Source: Nitrosomonas sp.
Lineage (GTDB): Bacteria; Pseudomonadota; Gammaproteobacteria; Burkholderiales; Nitrosomonadaceae
DNA: 64,000 nucleotides
Assembly: GCA_031316255.1 (NCBI GenBank)
Contig: JALDQW010000001.1
Span: forward strand, 3,195,485-3,259,484
Direction of reading: 5' to 3'
Positions within the stretch are counted from its first letter, which is position 1. Every line of letters begins with the position of its first letter. Below, piece by piece: positions 38,486-47,688 of this stretch. The notes under the pieces were generated by a model. It worked only from the letters and a program-made list of their open reading frames with translations. It was not told the origin of the DNA and did not search any database. Made by a program: the position numbers and the translations under genes.

Positions 38486-39214
38486 ATGTTTGATAAACGC
38501 AATCAGTTAGTTTTTTATGCCAACATACTGATTATTGTATTTGGTGTCACTTTAATACTGTTTAGTGACTTCATGTTGGTAGGCGCATTATTTATTGCCG
38601 GCGCGGCCTTATTGATATACGAGCAAATTCAACAAAACAAGGGTGCTTTCAGTATTTCCGGTGTGGAAAAAACACTCACTGTCAAAGATACATGTGGCAC
38701 CAAAGCCACGTTGGTGCAAAAACAAAATACTGCAGCCTGCCACACGAAAAATACCGTTTACTGGTTTAAAAATATCAGTCACGCCGGCTCAATGGGTAAT
38801 TTCAGTATTAATGGACAATTCCCTACCGAACAGACCAAGGATAACAATAACAATTATCTGGTTTGTATGGTATTGCCAAAAAATCCTAATGCAACCAGCG
38901 GAATAGATACAACTCTGTCATATGATTATACCAATGCGTTTGGCCACAATGAAGGTGTGCTTTCGCATGTCATAAACGATGTAACTGATCAGTTAAAACT
39001 TGTTGTTCAATTACCGCAGGGTCGGCCGATTTCTTCAGCAAGTGCCTATTGCATTCAAGATGGGATTAAAGAAGCGCTGTTGCCGCCTGTCATTACCGGA
39101 GAAACCAGAATAGAAACCGAAATCAAGGAACCGAAATTAGGTGCCGAATATTGTCTGCAATGGGTCTGGCCAGAAGCCAATATTATTCGCAAGATCACAT
39201 GTTATCTCAAGTAA
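38486..39214 (+). CDS. Two-helix membrane protein with a beta-rich domain, unknown
   Basis: I do not recognise this 242-residue protein. Two close membrane segments (about residues 8-24 and 29-46) form a hairpin. A soluble domain of about 190 residues, probably a beta-sandwich, follows; it contains five cysteines and the motifs DTTLSYDYTNAFGHNEG and LVVQLPQGRPISS. The start is well supported by GAGGAG before the ATG. It stands alone, ends in a strong hairpin, and has no close neighbour on the same strand. The layout of a short membrane hairpin plus a beta domain is seen in some sensor or effector proteins, but no role can be claimed. Confidence 0.7.
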   Translation: MFDKRNQLVFYANILIIVFGVTLILFSDFMLVGALFIAGAALLIYEQIQQNKGAFSISGVEKTLTVKDTCGTKATLVQKQNTAACHTKNTVYWFKNISHAGSMGNFSINGQFPTEQTKDNNNNYLVCMVLPKNPNATSGIDTTLSYDYTNAFGHNEGVLSHVINDVTDQLKLVVQLPQGRPISSASAYCIQDGIKEALLPPVITGETRIETEIKEPKLGAEYCLQWVWPEANIIRKITCYLK

Positions 39215-39222
39215 CATAATCT

Positions 39223-39259
39223 CTTGAGGAAAATTGCATCTTCTGTAATTTTCCTCAAG
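39223..39259 (+). terminator. 13-base-pair terminator hairpin
   Basis: A perfect 13-base inverted repeat (39223-39235 with 39247-39259, 11-base loop) starts nine bases after the stop of the preceding gene and is followed by TTTCCGATTT. It probably ends that transcript. Confidence 0.7.
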
Positions 39260-39264
39260 GTTTC

Positions 39265-39620
39265 CGATTTGAAAGTTTTTATCAATTTCTTTCTGAAGAT
39301 TCTTTTTGCTTCACCCGAATAAGGAGTTTTTCCGGGTGTCTGCAAATCTATATCCTGCGTTAATACAAATTCGAGTCCGATCAAATCACTGCTCTGATCT
39401 TTACCAGGTGTTTTTCCACCCTGCAAATGTTTCAACGGTTTCCACAATCCAAGCGTAATAACGCCAGAACTAATCCCAGAACTGGACAGCCTAGCCAGCC
39501 AGGTTCCAGGCAAAAACCAGAGCTGCATCATTAAACCGATGCCAGTGCGCTCAGCCCAGCAAACAACAACACACCAGTCGCCATGCAGGAGAATATTATC
39601 TCGGTGATCAGTATGGCAAA
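39265..39620 (-). pseudogene. Decayed nfeD-like gene
   Basis: On the minus strand, one frame around 39620-39540 encodes LITEIIFSCMATGVLLFAG, which resembles the second membrane segment of NfeD. Another frame below about 39531 encodes WFLPGTW and then SSDLIGLEFVLTQDIDLQ and TPGKTPYSGEA, which look like the OB-fold C-terminal domain of NfeD. A frameshift near 39537 and loss of the end leave no intact gene. NfeD proteins work with SPFH proteins such as QmcA, whose remnant lies just upstream. The family call rests on short matches. Confidence 0.55.
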
Positions 39621-39627
39621 TCTGGGT

Positions 39628-39822
39628 TTAATGTACGTGCATAAGCAACACGGTCAAAAAAGGTATCAACATATCCAGACCCGTTTCCATTGTTTTATTA
39701 TACTTACCGAATTGTTCAACGATATCGACTGTGTTCTGTGGTGCAAAAATGACTGCACCTTTGATCAGAATTATTGTTAAGATTGCCAGTACAACCCAGA
39801 AACTAAAAATAACATTCAACAT
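39628..39822 (-). pseudogene. Remnant of an SPFH/QmcA-like gene (N-terminus only)
   Basis: The first 60 or so residues encode one membrane segment and the SPFH start VIFAPQNTVDIVEQFGKYNKT followed by LIPF, the typical N-terminus of QmcA/paraslipin. A one-base loss in the T run after LIPF shifts the frame; restoring it would give FDRVAYARTL, the next conserved piece. About 240 further residues of the normal protein are absent, and the sequence goes straight into the nfeD remnant. A deletion through qmcA into nfeD explains both. Confidence 0.6.
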
Positions 39823-40031
39823 CGGTTCTACATATTCCTAAAATAACTCCTCGTATTGCTGAATTTTCTATTTGTAAAAACTTTCTACAGGATAAATTTG
39901 CGTTTATCGTATAAATTTAGCAATCATTAGCGGGAAAACCTTAAAATGCCTACTTTTTGTCTTAATCAGAATGACAAAAAACTTAAATTTACTCAAAATA
40001 TTAATCATTAATTTTCGATAATCCAACGACT

Positions 40032-41582
40032 TTGAATCTTCTGCGCGCACTCGCTGCTGTCAGCAGCATGACTTTTATTTCCCGCATTCTCGGTTTTATA
40101 CGTGATGTCATTATTGCGCGTATTTTTGGTGCGGGTATGGCAACTGATGCCTTTTTTGTGGCTTTTCGTATTCCCAATCTTTTACGGCGCTTGTTTGCCG
40201 AAGGAGCCTTCTCCCAAGCCTTCGTTCCCATTCTGGCCGAATATAAAAACACGCGTTCTGCAGAAGAGACAAAACAACTGGTTGATCATATCGCCACATT
40301 GTTAAGCCTCGTTCTGTTCGTTGTAACACTGATTGGTATCGTCGCTGCGCCTTTGATAATTTATGCAAGCGCGCCTGGATTCTCAGCTGATTCAGAGAAA
40401 TTCAATTTAACCGTTGAGCTATTGCAGATCACATTTCCATACATTTTTTTTATTTCACTGGTTTCACTGGCTGGCGGAATATTAAATACATACGGAAAAT
40501 TTTATGTGCCGGCATTGACACCCGCACTGTTAAATATATCGTTTATTGCATGCGCATTTTGGCTCACGCCATATATGGATCCCCCTGTCAAGGCATTGGC
40601 ATGGGCCGTATTTTTTGGCGGCGTATTGCAGCTCTGCTTTCAGTTTCCTTATCTGTTACGGCTGAAACTCATGCCGCGAATACGCTTTAAAACACATGAT
40701 CAAGGTGCATGGCGCGTTCTCAAATTAATGGGACCGGCTGTATTTGGCGTATCCGTTGGCCAAATCAGTATGCTGATTAATACAATTTTTGCTTCCCTGC
40801 TGATAACCGGAAGTGTTTCCTGGCTTTACTACGCAGATCGTCTGATGGAGTTTCCTGCAGGTCTTTTAGGTGTAGCTTTGGGAACAGTTTTATTGCCCTC
40901 TTTAGCTAAACACTATAGCAACCACAGTACGGAAGCATATTCACGACTTTTAGATTGGGGGTTGCGCCTGACAATATTGCTGACCTTGCCCGCTGCGCTT
41001 GCATTGGCTTTATTATCAACGCCATTGATAGCCACACTTTTTCATTATGGCGCGTTCACAGATCATGATGTTTTCATGACTCGCGACGCACTCATAGCCT
41101 ATAGCCTGGGTCTAATCGGCCTTATTCTGGTTAAGGTATTGGCACCGGGTTTTTACGCCCGTCAAAATATCAAAACCCCGGTAAAAATAGCCATTATTAC
41201 CTTGGTTGCTACTCAATTAATGAATCTGGCATTCATCATACCGCTCAAACATGCCGGACTGGCGCTAGCGATTGGACTCGGTGCTTGTCTTAATGCAGGC
41301 TTGCTGTATTACAAACTGCGCAGTCATGATATTTATCAGCCGCAGCCGGGTTGGCGTGTATTTATTCTGAAAATTTTGGCTGCTTTGTTCGTCATGGGAA
41401 CTGTTTTGTGGGTTTTCTCAGGTACAGACGCATCATGGCTTGCCGATACGGCGGCAGTACGCGCCAGCCGATTAAGCGTAATTATTCTAATCGGCGCAAG
41501 CAGTTATTTCGCCACACTCTGGGTGTTCGGTTTCCGACTTAGGGACTTTTCCAAACAGCAGTTTGATGAGAAACCGAAGTGA
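40032..41582 (+). CDS. murJ: Lipid II flippase MurJ (MviN)
   Basis: The 516-residue product has about 14 membrane segments and the MATE-like MOP fold of MurJ. The N-terminus [20 protein letters not shown] and the motifs [15 protein letters not shown] and [15 protein letters not shown] are strongly conserved. It flips lipid II across the inner membrane for cell wall growth. The start is a TTG at 40032, consistent with the family N-terminus; no in-frame ATG precedes the conserved start. Confidence 0.95.
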   Translation: MNLLRALAAVSSMTFISRILGFIRDVIIARIFGAGMATDAFFVAFRIPNLLRRLFAEGAFSQAFVPILAEYKNTRSAEETKQLVDHIATLLSLVLFVVTLIGIVAAPLIIYASAPGFSADSEKFNLTVELLQITFPYIFFISLVSLAGGILNTYGKFYVPALTPALLNISFIACAFWLTPYMDPPVKALAWAVFFGGVLQLCFQFPYLLRLKLMPRIRFKTHDQGAWRVLKLMGPAVFGVSVGQISMLINTIFASLLITGSVSWLYYADRLMEFPAGLLGVALGTVLLPSLAKHYSNHSTEAYSRLLDWGLRLTILLTLPAALALALLSTPLIATLFHYGAFTDHDVFMTRDALIAYSLGLIGLILVKVLAPGFYARQNIKTPVKIAIITLVATQLMNLAFIIPLKHAGLALAIGLGACLNAGLLYYKLRSHDIYQPQPGWRVFILKILAALFVMGTVLWVFSGTDASWLADTAAVRASRLSVIILIGASSYFATLWVFGFRLRDFSKQQFDEKPK

Positions 41583-41585
41583 CGC

Positions 41586-42401
41586 CTATCGCACTAGATT
41601 AACGGTCTTTTTGTTATGTTCAATCAACGCATACGCTGAATGATTGTGAATCGATTCAAAATTTTCTGATTCAACGACATAAGCGTCAATCCGGTTATCA
41701 TTGTTCAATGTATCTGCAATATCTCTAACGATATCCTCGACAAATTTCGGATTGTCATAAGCTTTCTCCGTCACATATTTCTCATCCGGACGTTTGAGTA
41801 ACCCATAAAGCTCGCAAGAAGCATTATTTTCAGCAATTTTGATGATATCCTCAATCCAGACAAAGCTGTTAGTTTGTGCAGCTATGGTGACGTGTGAACG
41901 TTGATTATGTGCGCCATAATCGGATATTTTCTTTGAGCATGGGCACAAGCTTGTTATCGGCACAACAACTTTGATGGTGAACACATACTCGCCGTTTTTG
42001 ATCTCGCCGATAAATGTTGCCTCATAATCCAGCAAGCTTTTTACGCCGGAAACTGGCGCAGCTTTATTAATAAAGTATGGAAATGTCATTTCAATATGAC
42101 CGGAATCACTTTCCAGTTTTTCCACCATTTCCTGCAATATGGTTTTGAACGATTCCACTGAAATTTCACGTTCGTGGCTATTGAGAATTTCGACGAATCG
42201 GGACATATGCGTCCCTTTGAATTTATGCGGCAAATTGACGTACATGTTGAACATCGCCACGGTGTGCTGTATGCCGTCATCTTTATCTGCAACGACAACT
42301 GGATGACGAATCGCTTTAATGCCTACCCGGTCAATCGCAATACGGCGCGTATCATGTGTACTTTGCACATCAGCGATGGGCAAATCTATTTCTTTATTCA
42401 T
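41586..42401 (-). CDS. folE2: GTP cyclohydrolase I type 2 (FolE2)
   Basis: FolE2 makes 7,8-dihydroneopterin triphosphate, the first step in folate and queuosine-related pathways, with a metal other than zinc. The 271-residue product contains the conserved MSRFVEIL and the active-site cysteine block [23 protein letters not shown] chose the ATG at 42401 (MNKEIDLP), ten bases after a GGGA-type site; the ATG at 42416 is an alternative. It converges with murJ. In other bacteria folE2 is a target of Zur; I see no Zur box directly upstream, only the dyad at 42450-42476. Confidence 0.93.
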   Translation of the reverse strand: MNKEIDLPIADVQSTHDTRRIAIDRVGIKAIRHPVVVADKDDGIQHTVAMFNMYVNLPHKFKGTHMSRFVEILNSHEREISVESFKTILQEMVEKLESDSGHIEMTFPYFINKAAPVSGVKSLLDYEATFIGEIKNGEYVFTIKVVVPITSLCPCSKKISDYGAHNQRSHVTIAAQTNSFVWIEDIIKIAENNASCELYGLLKRPDEKYVTEKAYDNPKFVEDIVRDIADTLNNDNRIDAYVVESENFESIHNHSAYALIEHNKKTVNLVR

Positions 42402-42449
42402 TTCATATCCCATCAAACGAGATTGTATAAGTTATTTTGACAATAAGTT

Positions 42450-42476
42450 AAACAAATTATCAGCTGTAATTTGTTT
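42450..42476 (-). promoter_or_regulatory. 10-base dyad between dxs and folE2
   Basis: A perfect inverted repeat, AAACAAATTA (42450-42459) and TAATTTGTTT (42467-42476), has a 7-base loop and can extend by AGT/ACT outside one unpaired base. It lies after dxs and 50 bases before folE2. It could end the dxs transcript or serve as an operator for folE2; the sequence cannot decide. Confidence 0.4.
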
Positions 42477-42505
42477 GACTGTCTGGCATAATCGTGATTG
42501 AGTAA

Positions 42506-44350
42506 TCAGGATAAGTATTCCCGCACAGATTGAACAATGCCTGCTTTGTTTAATCCACAGTCAGTTAACATTTGCGCATGATCGCCCTGATCTAGATAGG
42601 TATCGGGCAAGCCAAGCAGCAGGATTTTGACATTGATCTTTTGTTTGCTCAGAGATTCCATTACAGCACTGCCGGCGCCACCCATCACCGTATTCTCTTC
42701 AACAGTGACTAATAGATCGTGATTAGCGGCCAAAGTTGCAACTAATGCATCATCTAGCGGTTTAACAAAACGCATATCAGCCACTGAGGCATTTAATTCA
42801 TTTGCTGCAGCCATGCACGGTGTCAACATACTGCCAAAAGCAAGGAAGGCAATCTTCTCTCCATCACGCCGAACAACACCGCGGCCAACTGGCAGTTCGG
42901 TCATTTCTGCTTGAATTTCTGCGCCTGAGCCGCTTCCACGCGGATATCTGACCGCAGTTGGCGTATCCAGTTTAAATGCGGTGTAAAGCATTTGCCGGCA
43001 TTCATTTTCATCCGACGGTGTCATCACAGTCATATTGGGAATGCAACGTAAATACGACAAATCGAAGCTCCCGGCATGGGTTGGCCCATCCGCCCCTACT
43101 AATCCTGCGCGATCAATTGCAAACAGCACTGGCAAATTCTGAAGATCAACGTCATGAATCAGCTGATCATAGGCGCGTTGCAAAAAAGTTGAATATATTG
43201 CAACGACGGGTTTTAATCCATTACATGCGGCTCCCGCAGCAAATGTTACGGCATGCTGCTCAGCAATACCGACATCAAAATAGCGGTCGGGATATTCTTG
43301 GGAAAATTTCACCAAGCCAGAACCTTCACGCATTGCCGGTGTGATACCAATTAAACGTGAGTCCTTGGCGGCCATGTCACACAACCAATTACCAAATACT
43401 TGTGTATAGGTCAGTTTGCTCGATGGTTTGGAGGTAATGCCTTCCTGCGGATCGAATTGGCTTACACCGTGATACAAAATCGGATCTTCTTCGGCAACCT
43501 GATAACCAGCCCCTTTACGGGTTACGACATGAAGAAACTGCGGTCCTTCCAGATTCTTGATGTTCTTTAGCGTTGTCACCAGGACTTTGATATCATGCCC
43601 ATCTATGGGGCCGATATAATTAAAACCGAACTCTTCAAACAGCGTGCCTTCCGGAGTTACCATCCCTTTCATATGTTCTTCCGCACGCTTGGCCAGTTCC
43701 AGCATTGGTGGTACAACACCCAGCATTTTCTCACCTGCTCGGCGCGCAGTTGCGTAAAAACGACCAGACATAAGCTTTGCGAGATAATTATTGAGCGCGC
43801 CAACCGGTCTGGAAATTGACATATCGTTATCATTCAGGATAACCAATAAGTTGGCATCCATAACACCCGCATTATTCAATGCCTCAAACGCCATGCCTGC
43901 ACTCATCGCGCCGTCCCCAATAATGGCCACTGCACGTCGATCATCCCGTTTTAATTGACTTGCTACCGCCATTCCAAGTGCAGCGCTAATGGAGGTACTC
44001 GAATGAGCCGTACCGAACGCATCATATTCACTCTCTTCTCTTTTGGGAAATCCGGATATTCCGCCATGCATGCGCAGTTTCTTCATCGCATCACGTCTGC
44101 CCGTCAGTATTTTATGCGCATATGTCTGATGACCGACATCCCAGACCAGCTGATCACGCGGAGTGTTAAATACATAATGCAAGGCTATTGTTAATTCAAC
44201 AGTGCCAAGATTTGAGGATAAATGGCCACCCGTTTTTGAAACGGATTCAATTAAAAAATTGCGTAACTCTTTTGCGAATTCTGGCAAGTCTTTAACATCC
44301 AATTTACGTAATTGGGCGGGTGAGCTAATACTATCTAACAATGGATACAT
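42506..44350 (-). CDS. dxs: 1-deoxy-D-xylulose-5-phosphate synthase
   Basis: The 614-residue thiamine-diphosphate enzyme joins pyruvate and glyceraldehyde 3-phosphate at the start of the MEP isoprenoid pathway. The ThDP site is [18 protein letters not shown] followed by NDNDMSIS. Other conserved pieces are [30 protein letters not shown] and [17 protein letters not shown]. It follows ispA in the same direction, which is the usual betaproteobacterial arrangement xseB-ispA-dxs. Confidence 0.97.
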   Translation of the reverse strand: MYPLLDSISSPAQLRKLDVKDLPEFAKELRNFLIESVSKTGGHLSSNLGTVELTIALHYVFNTPRDQLVWDVGHQTYAHKILTGRRDAMKKLRMHGGISGFPKREESEYDAFGTAHSSTSISAALGMAVASQLKRDDRRAVAIIGDGAMSAGMAFEALNNAGVMDANLLVILNDNDMSISRPVGALNNYLAKLMSGRFYATARRAGEKMLGVVPPMLELAKRAEEHMKGMVTPEGTLFEEFGFNYIGPIDGHDIKVLVTTLKNIKNLEGPQFLHVVTRKGAGYQVAEEDPILYHGVSQFDPQEGITSKPSSKLTYTQVFGNWLCDMAAKDSRLIGITPAMREGSGLVKFSQEYPDRYFDVGIAEQHAVTFAAGAACNGLKPVVAIYSTFLQRAYDQLIHDVDLQNLPVLFAIDRAGLVGADGPTHAGSFDLSYLRCIPNMTVMTPSDENECRQMLYTAFKLDTPTAVRYPRGSGSGAEIQAEMTELPVGRGVVRRDGEKIAFLAFGSMLTPCMAAANELNASVADMRFVKPLDDALVATLAANHDLLVTVEENTVMGGAGSAVMESLSKQKINVKILLLGLPDTYLDQGDHAQMLTDCGLNKAGIVQSVREYLS

Positions 44351-44384
44351 TCAAGGCTTGGGTTTATTATCAATATAAAAAATA

Positions 44385-45278
44385 CTAGAATTTGCGATTA
44401 ATAATGAAATCGGTAACTTGACGCAATCGATTGGCTGCATCACCAAATTCATTCAATATCTTACCCGCATCATGTTGCAGTTTTTCCGCCAGTTCACGCG
44501 CTTCGCGTATACCCATGATACTGACATAGGTTGGCTTGTTATTTTCCGCGTCTTTACCCGCGGTCTTGCCTAATGTCGCTGTAGTTGCTTCAGCGTCCAA
44601 TAAATCGTCAACAACCTGGAATGCCAGCCCGACATATTTTGCAAAATGATCTAGTTTCTCTAATTGTGTCTTATTCAATTGATCACTGCAATGTGCACCG
44701 AGCATTACTGCAGCACGAATTAATGCGCCGGTTTTATGGATATGCATAAACTCCAGTTCGGGCAACGTAAGTGTTTTGCCGACATTATCCAGGTCAAACG
44801 CCTGCCCGCCCGCCATTCCCCTGGATCCGGAGGCATTTGCAAGCTGTTTTATCATACTCAATTGAATTTTTGGATCGTCAGCCAGTTTCATCTCTGCAAG
44901 CAGTTCAAAAGCCAGTGTCTGCAGGCTATCTCCAGTCAATAAAGCTGTGGCCTCGTCGAATTCAATATGGCAGGTTGGCTTTCCACGCCGGAGTACATCG
45001 TTATCCATGCATGGCATATCATCATGGACCAATGAGTATGCATGTATAAGTTCAACAGCGGCGCCCACCACTGCTACACGGCCAACATCGGCCCCACCAA
45101 GCTCTCCGGCTGCAAAAGCCAATAATGGACGCACGCGTTTTCCGCCACCCAGGACAGCATAACGCATCGCCTGGTGTAATCGATAAGGCACACAATCCTT
45201 ACCGGGTAATCGGGTATCAAGGAAACTTTCGATTGACGCCTGACATTGACTCGCCCAATTTTGAAAATCAGCGGTCAT
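44385..45278 (-). CDS. ispA: Farnesyl diphosphate synthase IspA
   Basis: A 297-residue prenyltransferase with the first aspartate-rich motif in HDDMPCMDND and the second in VVDDLLDAEA. It makes the C15 precursor for quinones and undecaprenyl phosphate. It overlaps xseB by 11 bases at its start and is followed by dxs after 34 bases, so the three form one operon. Confidence 0.95.
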   Translation of the reverse strand: MTADFQNWASQCQASIESFLDTRLPGKDCVPYRLHQAMRYAVLGGGKRVRPLLAFAAGELGGADVGRVAVVGAAVELIHAYSLVHDDMPCMDNDVLRRGKPTCHIEFDEATALLTGDSLQTLAFELLAEMKLADDPKIQLSMIKQLANASGSRGMAGGQAFDLDNVGKTLTLPELEFMHIHKTGALIRAAVMLGAHCSDQLNKTQLEKLDHFAKYVGLAFQVVDDLLDAEATTATLGKTAGKDAENNKPTYVSIMGIREARELAEKLQHDAGKILNEFGDAANRLRQVTDFIINRKF

Positions 45279-45522
45279 GAGTATCGGAGATTGTATAGTC
45301 TTTCAACAAATCAGCCTCAAGTATACGTACTTGTTGCTGCGCATCCTGCAATTGTTTTTGACAGAATTGCAACAGCGCTGCACCACGTTTATAGGCATCG
45401 AGCGAAGCTTCCAGCGACATCTGCCCTGCTTCCATCTCTGCAACAATATTTTCCAGTTCGATGGATGCTTGTTCAAAGCTTTCTGGCAGATTTGCGGCGG
45501 ATACTTTTGACGTTTTTGTCAT
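45268..45522 (-). CDS. xseB: Exodeoxyribonuclease VII small subunit
   Basis: The 84-residue protein has the helical-hairpin pattern of XseB: ESFEQASIELENIVAEMEAG, then LEASLDAYKRGAALLQFCQKQL. It forms an assembly with XseA, whose gene is not here, and degrades single-stranded DNA. It is the first gene of the xseB-ispA-dxs operon. Confidence 0.93.
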   Translation of the reverse strand: MTKTSKVSAANLPESFEQASIELENIVAEMEAGQMSLEASLDAYKRGAALLQFCQKQLQDAQQQVRILEADLLKDYTISDTHDR

Positions 45523-45621
45523 AAAACTTTGACGACATTGATTGTAAAATTAAATAAATATGTGAAACAGTAAACCATGCAAAATAACGCAACTCGCTAT
45601 CGAACGTCAACGTTATTTTAA

Positions 45622-45661
45622 CATGGAAGATTTGATTGGTTTGCCAATCAAATCTTCCATG
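45622..45661 (-). terminator. 18-base-pair perfect hairpin
   Basis: An 18-base perfect inverted repeat (45622-45639 with 45644-45661) surrounds a 4-base loop. It starts 26 bases past the ggt stop in the direction of transcription and 100 bases before xseB. It is probably the ggt terminator, although the following T-run (TTAAAATAACG) is weak. Confidence 0.65.
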
Positions 45662-45686
45662 ATCCAAGTTTAATCCTTTTGCACAA

Positions 45687-47405
45687 TTAATAGTGTGTAT
45701 CCAATATGCCTCTCGGGTCGTTTGCCGCAATTGAGCGTTGATTTTTTTTATCAAAATAAATCAACTGCATATTCCCCCATTTCCGTTTTATGTCGCGGAC
45801 TTCATGTCCTCTGGACTGCAACGCAGTGATCCAATCCGAATCGAATGCATCCGGCTCAATTTGAATAAAATCAGGCAAGTATTGATGATGAAATCGCGGT
45901 TTTGCTACAAGTTTTTCAGGATCCGTTTGCGCATTATTTACATAGTCCAGAATCACCAACAAAACCATGCTGATAATGCGCGAGCCGCCCGGTGTGCCGA
46001 CAATCAAGATTCCCTTATTATCTTCTATAAAAGTCGGCGACATGCTGGATAATGGGCGTTTCCCCGGCGAAATGATATTTGCACGTGAACCGTATAAACC
46101 AAAAACATTGGGTATATGTTCGCCCATTGCAAAATCATCCATCTCGTTATTCAGCAATACCCCTGTATTTCCTGCCACAAATCCGGAGCCGAAAAAGGTA
46201 TTAATACTCATCGTGGCCGCAACACGGTTTCCCGATCCATCGATTATTGAGAAATGAGTGGTTTCGCCACCTTCTTTCAATTCTGGTTGCTCCAACAAAC
46301 GCTTTCCCGCACGATCAAAGTCAATCAATGCTGCCTGATTACGCGCATAGGCTTTGCTCGCTAATCGTTCTGTCGGCACTTGAATAAAATCATTGTCTCC
46401 AAGCAATTCAGCCCGGTCTTTATATGTCAAACGCAATGCCTCGACGATCAAGTGCGCCTGATCATATACTTCTTTTTCATGAAATAATAAGATTTCGAGG
46501 ATATTCAACGCCTGCGCAAGCGTTAAGCCGCCTGCCGAGGGTAACGAAGCCGTTGTAATTCTCGCATGACGATAATTAAACTGAACAGGAACCCGTTCTA
46601 CCACCTGATAATTACTTAAATCCCGTTCAACCCATACCCCTCCGGCTTTTTTGACCGAACGGACAAGTGTCTGTGCAACTGTACCCTGATAAAAGCCGCG
46701 GTGGCCGGATTTCGCTATCGATGCCAAAGTGGTTGCCAATTGTGGCTGGCGTAATAATTGACCAGCAACAGGCGGTTTTCCATGAGGCAAGAAAATCTTT
46801 GCGCTATCGGCGTATTTGGCCAATTTCTGTTCATGATGCTGCAATGATCGGGCAAAACGTTGATCGATTTTAAAACCGTCTTTTGCCAATTTGATTGCGG
46901 ACGAAAGGTTCTGCGTCAGATCAAGTTTTCCATATTTTTCCGTCAGATGCACAAGTGCTGCAGGTGTTCCAGGAATTCCCGCAGCGATTGGACCATTCAA
47001 CGATTTTCCGGGTATCGGTTGACCGTTATCGTCCAGATACATTTTTTCAGATGCACCGGATGGCGCTACTTCACGTCCGTCAATCATGATATCGCGGCCC
47101 GTTTTTGCGTCATGTAGCAACCAAAATCCACCACCGCCCAACCCTGAAGCATACGGTTCCACTACAGCCAATACTGCACTTACCGCAACAGCGGCATCAA
47201 AAGCATTACCCCCTTGTTCCAGAATGGCATAACCCGCTGATGTTGCCAATGGATGTGCGGTCACTACAGCAGCGATATCTTTGGCAGCGCTTTGATTTGA
47301 TAGACAAATCAATATAAGAGGAATACAGATATTCCGAATTAGCGACAGTTTTTTTATCAATTTTTCAGTTTTAAATATTACAAAAATAAAATGGCCAAGT
47401 TTCAC
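45687..47405 (-). CDS. ggt: Gamma-glutamyltransferase
   Basis: A periplasmic Ntn-hydrolase of 572 residues with an N-terminal hydrophobic signal (about 20-42). The nucleophile threonine that becomes the small-subunit N-terminus lies in EGGETTHFSIID, and PLSSMSPTF plus GTPGGSRI are the other conserved pieces. It splits glutathione and other gamma-glutamyl compounds or transfers the glutamyl group. The precursor is cut by itself into large and small subunits. Confidence 0.94.
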   Translation of the reverse strand: MKLGHFIFVIFKTEKLIKKLSLIRNICIPLILICLSNQSAAKDIAAVVTAHPLATSAGYAILEQGGNAFDAAVAVSAVLAVVEPYASGLGGGGFWLLHDAKTGRDIMIDGREVAPSGASEKMYLDDNGQPIPGKSLNGPIAAGIPGTPAALVHLTEKYGKLDLTQNLSSAIKLAKDGFKIDQRFARSLQHHEQKLAKYADSAKIFLPHGKPPVAGQLLRQPQLATTLASIAKSGHRGFYQGTVAQTLVRSVKKAGGVWVERDLSNYQVVERVPVQFNYRHARITTASLPSAGGLTLAQALNILEILLFHEKEVYDQAHLIVEALRLTYKDRAELLGDNDFIQVPTERLASKAYARNQAALIDFDRAGKRLLEQPELKEGGETTHFSIIDGSGNRVAATMSINTFFGSGFVAGNTGVLLNNEMDDFAMGEHIPNVFGLYGSRANIISPGKRPLSSMSPTFIEDNKGILIVGTPGGSRIISMVLLVILDYVNNAQTDPEKLVAKPRFHHQYLPDFIQIEPDAFDSDWITALQSRGHEVRDIKRKWGNMQLIYFDKKNQRSIAANDPRGILDTHY

Positions 47406-47688
47406 TTTACAGATTAAAGCACCCTACAGAAACATTGATTCATTATATATCAACATATTATTTTAGAATGGATTAGATCAACAAATTACGCGTTAAAGGA
47501 ATAGTTGCCGGGTGGTTTTACTGGTGCTTTGACGATTGATGCGTACTAGACTTTACTGGAACATTGGATAAGCGATTTTGTGCATTGCAAGCAGGTGGCT
47601 ATACCTAAACCACGCTAGCATGATCAGATTCATAGCGCGATTGCAATGTCGATCATGGAATTTTGACTTCACTGTCTGTTAATTTGCT
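47406..47688. other. Intergenic region between ggt and comEC
   Basis: A 283-base gap. Both neighbours run leftward, so it contains the ggt promoter and the end of the comEC transcript. I see nothing else that can be named. Confidence 0.35.
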
